Positions 54,237-64,000 of a DNA stretch of 64,000 bases are shown one piece after another. Positions within the stretch are counted from its first letter, which is position 1. Every line of letters starts with the position of its first letter. Under the pieces are notes generated by a model that ran no database searches, had not been told where the DNA came from, and worked only from the letters and a program-made list of their open reading frames with translations. A program made the translations under genes and the position numbers. Source of the stretch: Urophycis tenuis (Eukaryota > Chordata > Actinopteri > Gadiformes > Phycidae); contig JAXIVH010000010.1 of NCBI GenBank assembly GCA_036785325.1, forward strand, positions 3,673,225-3,737,224. The letters run 5' to 3'.

Positions 54237-54305
54237 GGGGGGGGGGGGGGGGGGGGGGGGGGATGGGGAAGGGGGGGGGGGGGAGGAGGGGGGGGGCGGG
54301 GGGGT
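54237..54305. repeat. Poly-G block
   Basis: A run of 26 G followed by GATGGGGAA and further G runs. It can form G-quadruplexes and is also a place where base calls and length are least reliable. Confidence 0.9.
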
Positions 54306-54400
54306 TCCATTTAATAGAAACAGAGTATCTGAGAAATAAAAGCAAAACACAGTGTCTCAGGCACGCACGCACACGCACGCACAGCGCACGCACGCACACA

Positions 54401-54441
<41 letters not shown>

Positions 54442-56009
54442 GCACAGCGTGAGGACAAACGACACAACAACACTGAAGTTGTCGCGTTCGGTGGACAGAG
54501 GGGTCTGCCATTGCCGGTTTCATCATCAATGTCAAAAGGAGAAACATAACTCCTCCACCTGCATGTGTGGCGGTGGGCAGCCCATGCAGGTGATTCCTGA
54601 CTGAGACAGACATAAGGGCATTACACAGTCTGGTGAGCTGCTCCCTCCCCCACCATCCTCCCTCCCCCCTCCTCCTCCCCCCCCTCCCCCCAACCCTCCT
54701 CAGAGTGGGACGGCCAGAGGTAACGAGAGAGGAAACGAGGGATCTTTGTTATCGTTGAAGCCAGCATTGTTCGGATCTGTCTAACGTTCAGCAGTGTGAG
54801 TGTAATGAATTGATGAGCTTCACTTGTTTTTTCAATTGTTGACTCAAGCGGTGATAAACGCACACCATGTCATATCTTTCTGTAGATGTGAACAATAACA
54901 TCAGGGCCCTGTGACCAGTCTATACGGCTAAAAAACCTGACGGCTGAATCATAAACATATCAATGGAAATAACTGTGTGTAGTCTACAGTCTACAGCAGC
55001 TAGGCTAGACACTATAGCTCTGAAAGCGTTGTGCGTCGCAGTCCAAGCCCATTGTTTGTGATGCAGTAACTTCTGGTGGCGCTCCAGCCCCACATTGAGT
55101 CACCAGACTGTGACATGAGGAGACCGTTGCTCCATTAGCCTTCAATTATCCCCGGCGTCTGCAACACCTGCTACCCCGTTAGCGCGCTAATTATTTGGCA
55201 CAATCCGAGTGACTCCAGGTATGATCACATCATCCGCCTCCACAGATCGCCACGGCGACCACGTGCCCCCCCCCCCCTTCGCCGCGGGACGGGCGCCGCC
55301 GCCACCAGGTCTGCTCCACGTGTTAGTTTCCTGTATCCCATCACCCCCGGCGTCTCTCCCCCGGAACCTCCTTCTCCTCCCCTTCTCCCCCCCCCCCCCC
55401 CCCCCCCCTTCCGAACTTTGCAAAGCAGCCCGTGACATCGGCGCCGTAATGATCGCCGCATTCAACCGCGAAACCAAAGAGATGGAGTATGGCGGAGGAT
55501 GGTGGGGGTGGGAGGGTGGAGGGGGTGGAGGTGGGGGGGGGGGGGGGGCAAGCCAAACCGCCGGCCCCCTCAGAGCTGCCGGGCCGGGAGCTAAAACCAG
55601 CCAAGCAGAGCCCTGAAATTGGCTGCCTGGGAAAAAATGTTAAGAGAGCACAGTCTAATGCGTTTTATGATAAATATCTAAAAAGGTGGAGTAATGGAGG
55701 GAGTGGGGCAGTAAACGCAGGGCGGGGGGGGGGGGTTAATGAAATCTCCACTGTTAGAGGATCAGCCAATAATATTTCCCCGCGGGCGATTAATCAGCAG
55801 GGAGCGGCCGGCGACAATCAAAGTGACGAGTTTGGAACGGGACTCTGGGAGAGACAAGGGACGGGAGGGGTAACGCTCAACGGTCTTAAAACGGCAGGAA
55901 ACACAAATGTTTGAGTCTTACCTATGAGAGCACACCTCACTGTTCTCCCCCTGCCCCAGTGGGCCAGAAACCAATTAATACCACTTTATATAGATAATAG
56001 AATAAAATA

Positions 56010-56120
56010 AATAAAGGGGCATTTTGCAGACGCTTTTTTTTCCAAAGCGACTTACAAGCGGTACATTTGTGGGGTTCAATGAATACCAAAATGAACATTA
56101 TTAACTAACAACATTTCAAC
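56010..56120 (+). repeat. Dispersed teleost repeat
   Basis: GGGGCATTTTGCAGACGCTT, TCCAAAGCGACTTACAAGCG and GTACATTTGTG match, from memory, one of the commonest interspersed sequences of fish genomes (GCAGACGCTTTTATCCAAAGCGACTTACA type). Confidence 0.75.
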
Positions 56121-56210
56121 ATTTACATTTCAGGAACATGTGTTGAGTCGTAGGGTATCTCCAAACCCCTGAAAGGTGAGACAGGATGGTCAGAGCCTGG
56201 AGGTCAAGCT

Positions 56211-56300
56211 GTCCTTAACATGGACGTGTACATGTCTCTTATGGAGATGTACATGAATTGTACACGTCCCATATGGAGATGTACATGAACTGTATGTGTC
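56211..56300. repeat. About 32-bp tandem repeat cut by the second gap
   Basis: Two and a half copies of ATGGAGATGTACATGAATTG TACACGTCCCAT stop at the gap, so the array probably continues inside it. Confidence 0.75.
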
Positions 56301-56500
56301 NNNNNNNNNNNNNNNNNNNNNNNNNNNNNNNNNNNNNNNNNNNNNNNNNNNNNNNNNNNNNNNNNNNNNNNNNNNNNNNNNNNNNNNNNNNNNNNNNNNN
56401 NNNNNNNNNNNNNNNNNNNNNNNNNNNNNNNNNNNNNNNNNNNNNNNNNNNNNNNNNNNNNNNNNNNNNNNNNNNNNNNNNNNNNNNNNNNNNNNNNNNN
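56301..56500. other. Assembly gap, 200 N
   Basis: Exactly 200 N between a 32-bp tandem repeat (left) and a GA microsatellite (right). It has the same length as the gap at 7,963, so probably a placeholder. Confidence 0.99.
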
Positions 56501-56697
56501 AGAGCGAGAGAGAGAGACATACAGAGAGAAGGAGAGAGAGAGAAACAGATGAAGGAGATGAAGAGAGATGAAGGGACAAGGAGAGAGCGACAGTGAGAGA
56601 GAGTGACAGTGAGAGAGAGAGAGAGTGACAGTGAGAGAGTGAGAGAAGAGACAGAGAGAGCAAGAGAGAGAGAGAGAGAGAGTGACAACTGTGAGAG

Positions 56698-56728
<31 letters not shown>

Positions 56729-56735
56729 TGACAAC

Positions 56736-56770
<35 letters not shown>

Positions 56771-56774
56771 CAAC

Positions 56775-56835
<61 letters not shown>
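56501..56835. repeat. (GA)n microsatellite with GTGACA interruptions
   Basis: GA runs interrupted by GTGACA(ACT) four to seven times; the interruption-plus-run cassette is itself tandemly repeated. Confidence 0.93.
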
Positions 56836-56837
<2 letters not shown>

Positions 56838-59800
56838 AGGGTCTCCATCCGTTGCTCTCCTGCTTTGCTATCTTGGTGTTTTTTTTCCACAGCCCATGTG
56901 ATCTACAAACTCAGCTCAGCAAAGCAGGGCAAATGAGATTATGGCACCCGTAGCCTTCACCACCCGCCCTGCGCCCTGCACCCGGCACCACCACCCACCA
57001 CCACCCACCACCACCACCCACCACCACCACCCACCACCCACCGCAGCGTTTATGCCTGGAGGTGACTCCGGGGGTGTGGTGGTGTTGATTTAAACGGCAG
57101 CCGCTACTGTCACAGCAGATCCATCATCACCAGCGCTCTGCAAACGCGCCTCCACTGACACGACCACGCCGTGATCACCGGGGCGCCGCCGCCGGCCGCC
57201 ATGCGGCTACCGGAGAACGCCGGCCGCTAACGTACACTACGCAGACACATGGGAGAACCCGGCCGGCCGCTGACTGCAGACATCCAGCGCCACGGCGCCG
57301 CCGCCATGTTGGGTCAAAGTTGGGGGGGGGCCCAACAGAAGCCTCCCTGGGCGCGAGTGTGCGGAGCCGCAGGAGGGGAGGAACCGAGGAGCGGGGAACG
57401 ACGCGGACCCGGGAGATGAACCGGCGTTCTACTGGCAGGGAACAAAGGGGAGAGGAACGTGTCACGGAGCCTCACTGAGGGCTGTCTTCACCGGAGAACC
57501 TCCTCACATGAAAGATGAGAGAGAGAGAGGGGGGGGGGGGGGAGAGAGGGAGAGAGAGAGAGGGGGGGGGGGAGAGAGAGAGGGGGGGAGAGAAAGAGGG
57601 AGAGAGAGGGAGAAAGGGGGGGGGGAGAGAGAAAGAGAGATAGTCAGGGAGGGAGAAAGAGAGGCAGTGGGAGAGAGTGGGATGAGAGGGAAAGAGATTG
57701 ACAGAGGCAGGGAGAGAGAGAGAGAGTAAAAAGAGATGAGATGAGAGAGAGAAATACTGTAAGAGAGGGGGGGAAAAAAAGAGTGTAAAAAAGCGAGGGA
57801 AAACGACAGCAAGAAAGAGAGAGAAAAGGCCAAAGCTGACAGTGAGTGTGAAGACAAAGGAAGAGGATCCAGACCGAGATGAAGAGCCCTCAGCAGAGTC
57901 GACGCAGGAGAAGCCTGATGTAGCAACATTTCTCAGCGCAGCACATTTGTTGAAACTTATAAAGGTTTAATTCTCACTAAAGTCTGATGATCTACACACA
58001 CACACACACACACACACAGCCTTACAGTAATGTCTCACGACAGAGACATTAGTTCTGAAGCCATCAGTATTTAGTTCTTGAGATCTTTCTGACCCGAAGG
58101 TCAGGGGACCCCAGAAGGGTAAACCTGAGGTTAACCTCAACTCAGAATTTCTCTGCTGCGTTTGTACGGATTTTTAATGAAATTTCACATTTCATTCATC
58201 ACACCCCCCCGAGTGTCTGTTCAGCTCCGTCTGAACACGTGAGTCCAAAGACAGAGACGGCGTCTTCGGGGAGAGATCAAGACTAATACATAGTGAGAAC
58301 AGAGTGGAGACGCGGTGAGTATCAAAGTGTGGAGAGTCTCGGAGCATGGGCCCATCATCGCACATCAGCCACCGGAATCAAACTCAATTCTAACGCAACA
58401 AACATCCACTTCAGGATGTGTCTGTCACGGAAGTCTTTCTTCTCCCAGGCTCTTGATGTTTATGCACATGACTTGAAAGCCCTTCTGAGAAACGGCAGAA
58501 CGGTTTGTCAAAGTTTCTGATGTTAATCTGTTACTCGTACGTTTCTATGTTTGATACATATTACGTTCCAATGTATGTGGGGTTTTTTTTTTGTTGTACT
58601 GGTTGCTGCACTATGGATTGCCCCAGTGGGGACAATAAAGATCTCTCTATTCTCCTCTACTCATCAAGGCATTTTTAACATCATTTCAACATTTTAAATG
58701 TAGAGATTAAACTCTAACAGGATATGAATAAAACAAATGTAAATGATTATTATGATAAAGAATTCCTGTTACATCGTGTATGCCACACTTTGCTGAGATG
58801 ATGATCTGAGCAGCACATTTCTGGTGTCGTTCCTCTGGCGGGTCTGATGTTGCATTGTGGGGGATTGTGTTTGCAGCGCAGCCTCAGAGAGGCTGGCAGA
58901 CTTAACTAACGTGGTGCCGTGCCCCCACAGCATGGGGGCCAACATGTCCTGGAGGGGGTGTGGGTGTGGGGGCCGGCCTGGTGGAGCCCGGCTGGAACGC
59001 CGCAGCAGCCAGCTCTCTGAAACGGTGGTCCCACAGATCTGGGCGAGTGGCCGCAGCTCTGAGGGAATCCATGGAAGACGCATCCCACTTCCTCGGACAA
59101 AACACCACCACATGTCTCGCCAGCCTCCAGGAATGCTGCCCGTATTCAAGGAAGTCAGACTTTTACTCTCTTTGCTCTTTCGGGTTTGGGGGGGATGGGC
59201 GGACTTCCTTTCCTGTTATTTTCACTACGTTCACTTCATCAATATTTAGACCCTGGAATCACAGCTCTTGAGATTTGAAAAGGAAAATTTGAAAGATTTT
59301 AAAATTTTAAATTCACTAAATATTTTTTCTTAACTATCAACAAATAATGGAAAAAATATGGGAAAATCATTCCTAAATATGTTTGTCATTGCGTATGGCG
59401 TTTGATATCTGTATCTCTCATGGCGGCAGACATGAGCTGCGCTCCAGAATGTCCTGCTGGGTCTACGAGGCTGACCCCTAGTGGTGACACGACGCATCGT
59501 CACCCCGTCACAAACCCGACACGAGTCCACCACCACCACACCACCACGAGCGAACAGGGTGGCAGGCAGATCCTCCAGACAGCAGTAGCTCCACAGGGGG
59601 ACCGACACACCGTGACTCTGATGATGTGAAGTCAAATACTCCCAACAACACAGACAGACAGCCCTGATTCTGCCCCTGAAGAGCAAACCATCAGCCTGCT
59701 CCACAGTGTCTTCTCTCTCAGACTTCCCCAGCTTGACAAGCAGAAAGCCGAGAGCCTCGTGGCATTCATCTGAGGAGGAAGATCTGCCGGATTCATCTAG

Positions 59801-61137
59801 CGCCACGCGGAGATCACACCTCCAACCTCCAGGAATAGTCGACAAAGACAGTCGAGTGAGATGGCTTTACGTTGAGATCGTACCGGAATGGCCCACACGC
59901 CATTTTGATGCAGAAATAAAAATATATTTCAATCAAAACTTCAAAACAATCAAAAACAACAACGTAATAATAGCTAATTAGCTAATTAACCCTAACCCAA
60001 CAGCCAATACGCACCGTTTTGTGTCAATGATGACGAGGTGCGTAGCCTGGATGACTGTTAGCGTGACAAAATGGAAGCCTGGCTGAACACACAACATGGC
60101 CGCTCAGCGAGGGGAAGTGGAACAAAATGGACGGCCAGCGGGCAGCGCGGAACCACTCTTCTCAGCACCTCTGAGCACAATTGCAAAAGTTTTCCTCAAA
60201 ATGAGCGTTTATTTCGTTTTTGTACCTGGATTGTGTAGCGAGGGGGGGGGGGGGGTAGATAAAGACCCCCCGGTGTGCATCGCCCGGGATCCAAGTCTAA
60301 AATAAGCAGCGTCGGGTATCTCTCCAGGCACTAAGGTGTCCATTGTGTGATTCTGTGGTCCTAATTCCACCACAACGGAACGCAGGCATTCACAGCCTCC
60401 CCCCAAAAAATAAAGGGAAGCGAATCACATAATGTGACTTAGATAAGAAAATAATGAAACAGGAAGTGGGTGAATCTGATCTTAGCTCCCCGTTGGCGTC
60501 TCCACTAAGTCCAGCGGCCACGCGGCCTCATCCGCGGCTAATGACGAGCACATTAGCGCCACCGTCACTTTGGCGCCTGAAAGGGAGAGGGGAGAACCGG
60601 CCTTTTGTGTTTTCTAAATACACTTTCTTCATCCCGCCCCCGCCCCCCCCCCCCCCCCCCCCCCCCCACAGGGTGGAGGAGGGGGGGGGTATTTAGAAGC
60701 CCTTATCACCCGAAAATATAATATCCCACCGCGCCGCGGGCTGGGGCTAGCGCGCGGCGGAGGGGGGAACCAAGGGGAACGGCTTAGCGGGAAAATAAAA
60801 ACAGAGCCGCGGGAGCGCTTAGCCTCGCGGGAGATAACGGCGGAGAGAGCAGATTTAGCCCCACGCGGCGGGCGGCGGCGGAGCGACAGGCTGGGAGCGA
60901 GGGGGGGGGGGGGGGGGGAGAGCCGGGAGGAGAGCCACCAGAGGAGGGCTGATTAACGCCAGCCCACTCACTACCTGGATGTCTGCTGGGGGGCTTTAAG
61001 TGGCACGGAGATACCACCGGGGGTGTGGGAGGGGAGGGGGGGGGAGGGGGGGGGAGACAGGCAAACAATACAGCTAGCGCTGTGTTGTGTCAGCCATGGT
61101 GGGGGATGGGGGGGGGGGGTCTGGAAAAGTTTGGCCG
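56836..61137. other. No gene seen between the second gap and the myo3b exons
   Basis: Expected to contain the 3' part of myo3b (rest of motor, IQ motifs, tail) if the human order holds, but no such coding segment is seen. Contents: CCACCACCCA repeats near 56,985-57,045, a GA/poly-G block at 57,508-57,735, (CA)n at 57,993-58,018, a repeat tail near 58,620-58,665 (GGACAATAAAGATCTCTCTA), and G/C runs at about 60,645-60,667 and 60,902-60,918. Confidence 0.55.
57508..57800. repeat. GA-rich / poly-G low-complexity block
   Basis: GA runs separated by G runs of 8-12 bases, grading into purine-rich sequence. Non-coding. Confidence 0.9.
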
Positions 61138-61570
61138 ATGGATGGAGATGGATGGAGATGGATGGAGAGATGGATGGAGAGATGGATGGAGATGGATGGA
61201 GAGATGGATGGAGAGATGGATGGAGATGGATGGAGAGATGGATGGAGAGATGGATGGAGAAATGGATACAGAAGGATGGAGATGGACAGAGATTGATGGA
61301 GATGGAGATGATTAGAGCTGGATGGAGATAGAGATGATGAGAGCTGGATGAAGACAGAGAGATGATTAGAGATGGATGGAGATGGATGGAGAGATGGATA
61401 TGGAAGGATGGAGAGATGGATATGGAAGGATGGAGATGGATGGAGAGATGGATATGGAAGGATGGAGATGGATGGAGAGATGGATATGGAAGGATGGAGA
61501 TGGACAGAGATTGATGGCGAGAGATGGATGGAGACAGAGATGATGAGAGCTGGATGGAGACAGAGAGATG
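61138..61570. repeat. GATGGA-type minisatellite
   Basis: Tandem GATGGATGGAGA and GGAGAGATGGAT units, with GGATATGGAAGGATGGAGA variants after 61,390. It starts about 10 bases beyond the donor of the last visible myo3b exon (left end 61,580). Confidence 0.95.
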
Positions 61571-61579
61571 ATCTCCTAC

Positions 61580-63875
61580 CTGTTTTGGTGAGAGGGCTGG
61601 AGAAGAGCTGCTGCAGGATCTTGTTCTCCGAGGTCCTCAGCACCAGCACGATGTCGGCCGGCAGCGTGTCCCGGTTCTTCTCCAGGAAGCCGTCCACGCT
61701 GTACAACACCTGGAGAACCAGAACCAGAACCCGGCACACGTCCTGAGACCCTGAGACACTTGATACTGAAGAGTGACCCATTCTTCAGGAGAACCTGTTC
61801 TACTTGAGGCTGAACGATCACAACCTGGCCGTTACCTTTCCTGCGTAATGTTGAATTCCAAAGCACAGCTCCACACGCTTTGGCCTCCAGAAGTACTTGT
61901 AGCGCAAGTTGTCCTCAAACTTATCTGTAGAAAAAAAATACACATGCAGTTTAAAAATATAACTTTACAGTGCAGATATTAAAGCCTTTATGGAACGGGG
62001 GAACCGTTATCAGTAAAAAAAAAAAATATATATATAACATAAAAAATATATAACGTACTGAGGAGATAAGGAAACACAAAATGCTGTGGCCTTCTCACAA
62101 TCATCTTCCACACAATTAGATTCTGCAAAAGCCTGCATGTAAAATACCCTAATATGTGTGTAAAATGAATTCCTGAATTTCCTTCCTGCGAAATGTTATT
62201 ACCTCATTAACGAAATACTATATTTTGTTATGACCATCGCAAAACTGCTGTTGTGGTACATTGTGAGTCTGTGCAGCATAACCCAGCATCTAGGTTCTGG
62301 TCTGGTGGGAGTCTCACCCATGAGGGGCTGGTCTGTGGCCTGGTAGGGGGTCTCGCAGGGGTCTTACCCACGAGGGTCTGTTCTGTGGTCTGGTGGGGGG
62401 TCTGGTGGGGGTCTTACCCACGAGGGTCTGTTCTGTGGTCTGGTGGGGGGTCTGGTGGGGGTCTTACCCACGAGGGTCTGGTCTGTAGCCTGTGGGGGGT
62501 CTAGCGTGGGGTCTTACCCACGAGGGTCTGTTCTGTGGTCTGGTGGGGGGTCTGGTGGGGGTCTTACCCACGAGGGTCTGGTCTGTGGCCTGTGGGGGGT
62601 CTAGCAGGGGTCTTACCCACGAGGGTCTGTTCTGTGGTTTGGTGGGTGGTCTGGTGGGGGTCTTACCCACGAGGGTCTGTTCTGTGGTCTGGTGGGGGGT
62701 CTGGTGGGGGTCTTACCCACGAGGGTCTGTTCTGTGGTCTGGTGGGGGGTCTGGTGGGGGTCTTACCCACGAGGGTCTGGAATGTAGCCTGTGGGGGGTC
62801 TAGCAGGGGTCTTACCCACGAGGGTCTGGTCTGTGGTCTGGCAGGGGGTCTCACAGGGGTCTTACTCATGAGGGTCTGTTCTGTGGTCTGGTGGGGGGTC
62901 TCACGGGGGTCTTACCCACGAGGAACTGGACTGTAGCCTGTGGGGGGTCTAGCAGGGGTCTTACCCACGAGGGTCTGGACTGTGGTCTTGTGGGGGTCTT
63001 ACCCACGAGGGTCTGGACTGTAGCCTGTGGGGGGTCTAGCAGGGGTCTTACCCACGAGGGTCTGGTCTGTAGTCTGGCAGGGGGGTCTCGCGGGGGTCTT
63101 ACCCATGAGGGTCTGGACTGTAGCCTGTGGGGGGTCTAGCAGGGGTCTTACCCACGAGGGTCTGGTCTGTGGTCTGGCAGGGGGGTCTCGCGGGGGTCTT
63201 ACCCACGAGGGTCTGGTCCGTGGTCTGGTGGGGGGTCTGGTGGGAGTCTTACCCACGAGGGTCTGGTCTGTGGTCTGGTGGGGGGTCTAGCGTGGGGTCT
63301 TACCCACGAGGGTCTGGACTGTAGCCTGTGGGGGGTCTAGCAGGGGTCTTACCCACGAGGGTCTAGTCCGTGGCCTGGTGGGGGCTCTGGTGGGAGTCTT
63401 ACTCACGAGGTTCTGTTCTGTGGTCTGGTGGGGGGTCTCGCGGGAGTCTTACCCACGAGGGTCTGTTCTGTGGTCTGGTGGGGGGTCTCGTGGGGTCTGT
63501 TCTGTGGTCTGGTGGGGGGTCTCGTGGGGTCTGTTCTGTGGTCTGGTGGGGGGTCTGGTGGGGGTCTTACCCACGAGGGTCTGGTCCGTGGTCTGGTGGG
63601 GGCTCTGGTGGGAGTCTTACTCACGAGGGTCTGGTCTGTGGTCTGGTGGGGGGTCTGGTGGGGGTCTTACCCACGAGGGTCTGTTCTGTGGTCTGGTGGG
63701 GGGTCTAGCGTGGGGTCTTACCCACGAGGGTCTGGTCCGTGGCCTGGGGAAAGCGGCTCTCCTCATCCAGCAGGGACAGCAGGCCCATGGGCTTCTGGAG
63801 GAACATGTCCAGGATGGGCCGGTTGTCCTCGTAGTCCACCAGGCTGGCGTCCACACCCTCACTCTGGTACTCCAT
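61580..63875 (-). CDS. myo3b: myo3b, class III unconventional myosin, partial: three motor-domain exons
   Basis: Minus-strand exons 63722-63875, 61836-61924 and 61580-61709 join in phase into about 124 codons. They read VDYEDNRPILDMFLQKPMGL, LLSLLDEESRFPQATDQTLV, then YKYFWRPKRVELCFGIQHYAGK, then FLEKNRDTLPADIVLVLRTS and LLQQLF-like sequence ending SSPLTKTG. This is the lower 50-kDa part of the motor, including the helix-loop after the relay region; DEESRFPQATDQTL and GFLEKNRDTLPAD are class III myosin signatures. Class III myosins carry an N-terminal kinase and move cargo to actin-protrusion tips in photoreceptors and hair cells. myo3b is preferred to myo3a because of synteny with gorasp2. 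The N-terminal kinase lies right of the window; the rest of the motor and tail are missing to the left. Confidence 0.9.
62290..63735 (-). repeat. 49-50-bp minisatellite built from a myo3b exon end and its splice donor, about 27 copies
   Basis: Read on the minus strand each unit has GACCAGACCCTCGTGG/GTAAGA, identical to the 3' end of exon 63722-63875 plus its donor. Two main unit types alternate: a 50-base type with GACCACAGAACAGACC and a 49-base type with CCCCACAGGCTACAGACCAG, the latter matching about 28 exon bases with three mismatches. The array runs without break from the genuine exon end at 63,722 leftward to about 62,290 and fills most of that intron. Confidence 0.96.
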
Positions 63876-64000
63876 CTGCAGCAGAGGGGAAGACTCAGTC
63901 CCCATCTCCCAGAGGCCCTCCCAACAATCTGGGACGGAGAGGAGTCGGGGATGTTTTTGTTTTTGTGTGGGAAAAAAAAAGGACAGATCGAATCAAACAA
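63876..64000 (-). other. Intron 5' of the first visible myo3b exon
   Basis: Sequence upstream of the acceptor at 63,876 (CTGCAG on the minus strand). No further exon in the last 125 bases. Confidence 0.7.

Larger units (their letters stand above)
51951..56300. other. No gene seen: intergenic DNA upstream of gorasp2
   Basis: Human order would place GAD1, ERICH2 and SP5 between gorasp2 and myo3b. I find no PLP-decarboxylase or zinc-finger coding segment in any frame. Contents: complex non-repetitive stretches at 52,360-52,660 and 55,600-55,910, TG and CA repeats (52,735-52,818; 52,991-53,029; 54,395-54,440), a 45-bp tandem duplication at 53,822-53,910 around CAGAGGAGAGATACAGGGCT, a G-rich block at 54,160-54,305, and a dispersed repeat at about 56,010-56,120. 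Confidence 0.6.

Noticed and set aside
55430..55560. Possible exon with CKAARDIGAVMIAAFNRETKEMEY
   Set aside because: Isolated frame with no matching splice pair, next to long C and G runs, and no recognised family.
62253..63708. Overlapping frames such as GGLVGVLPTRVCSVVWWGVW on the plus strand and TRPQNRPSWVRP on the minus strand, resembling a repeat protein
   Set aside because: They only reflect the 49-50-bp array. The unit length is not a multiple of three, no start or splice context supports them, and the minus-strand similarity to exon text (PQATDQTLV) is explained by duplication of the exon end.

Overview
The window looks like draft assembly from a ray-finned fish. Its genes have short exons, GT-AG introns and vertebrate protein families, and microsatellites, minisatellites and teleost-type SINEs are very dense. 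The gene order is that of human chromosome 2q31.1 read in reverse: slc25a12(+), dync1i2(-), cybrd1(-), dcaf17(-), mettl8(+), tlk1(+), gorasp2(-), myo3b(-). All relative orientations match human; the GAD1, ERICH2 and SP5 genes that lie between GORASP2 and MYO3B in human are not seen.

Layout. 1-7,183: six exons of slc25a12 (aralar1), regulatory EF-hand half only. 7,184-13,130: no recognisable exons; a 200-N gap, GC-rich single-copy sequence and a 16-bp minisatellite. 13,131-16,810: four 5' coding exons of dync1i2. 18,410-19,995: complete cybrd1 (276 codons). 20,371-24,737: complete dcaf17 (521 codons). 25,602-29,168: complete mettl8 (384 codons). 29,807-45,890: tlk1 (about 742-773 codons); its introns hold a 2.2-kb element with about 0.8-kb inverted arms and three minisatellites. 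47,630-51,674: complete gorasp2 (419 codons), tail to tail with tlk1. 51,675-61,579: no exons; simple repeats, a second 200-N gap and candidate conserved non-coding sequence. 61,580-63,875: three motor-domain exons of myo3b, with a minisatellite between two of them.

The genes do not form one pathway; they are a conserved vertebrate synteny block. slc25a12 (aspartate/glutamate exchange) and mettl8 (mitochondrial tRNA methylation) act in mitochondria; cybrd1 is a ferric reductase; dcaf17 is a CUL4-DDB1 substrate receptor; tlk1 is a chromatin-assembly kinase; gorasp2 stacks Golgi cisternae; dync1i2 and myo3b are motor components.

The most striking observation is at 62,300-63,730. Roughly 27 tandem copies of a 49-50-bp unit each contain a copy of a myo3b exon end plus its splice donor. 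The second main point is that the 3' halves of two convergent genes, slc25a12 and dync1i2, are both missing around a fixed-size gap. No wholly new gene system was found.
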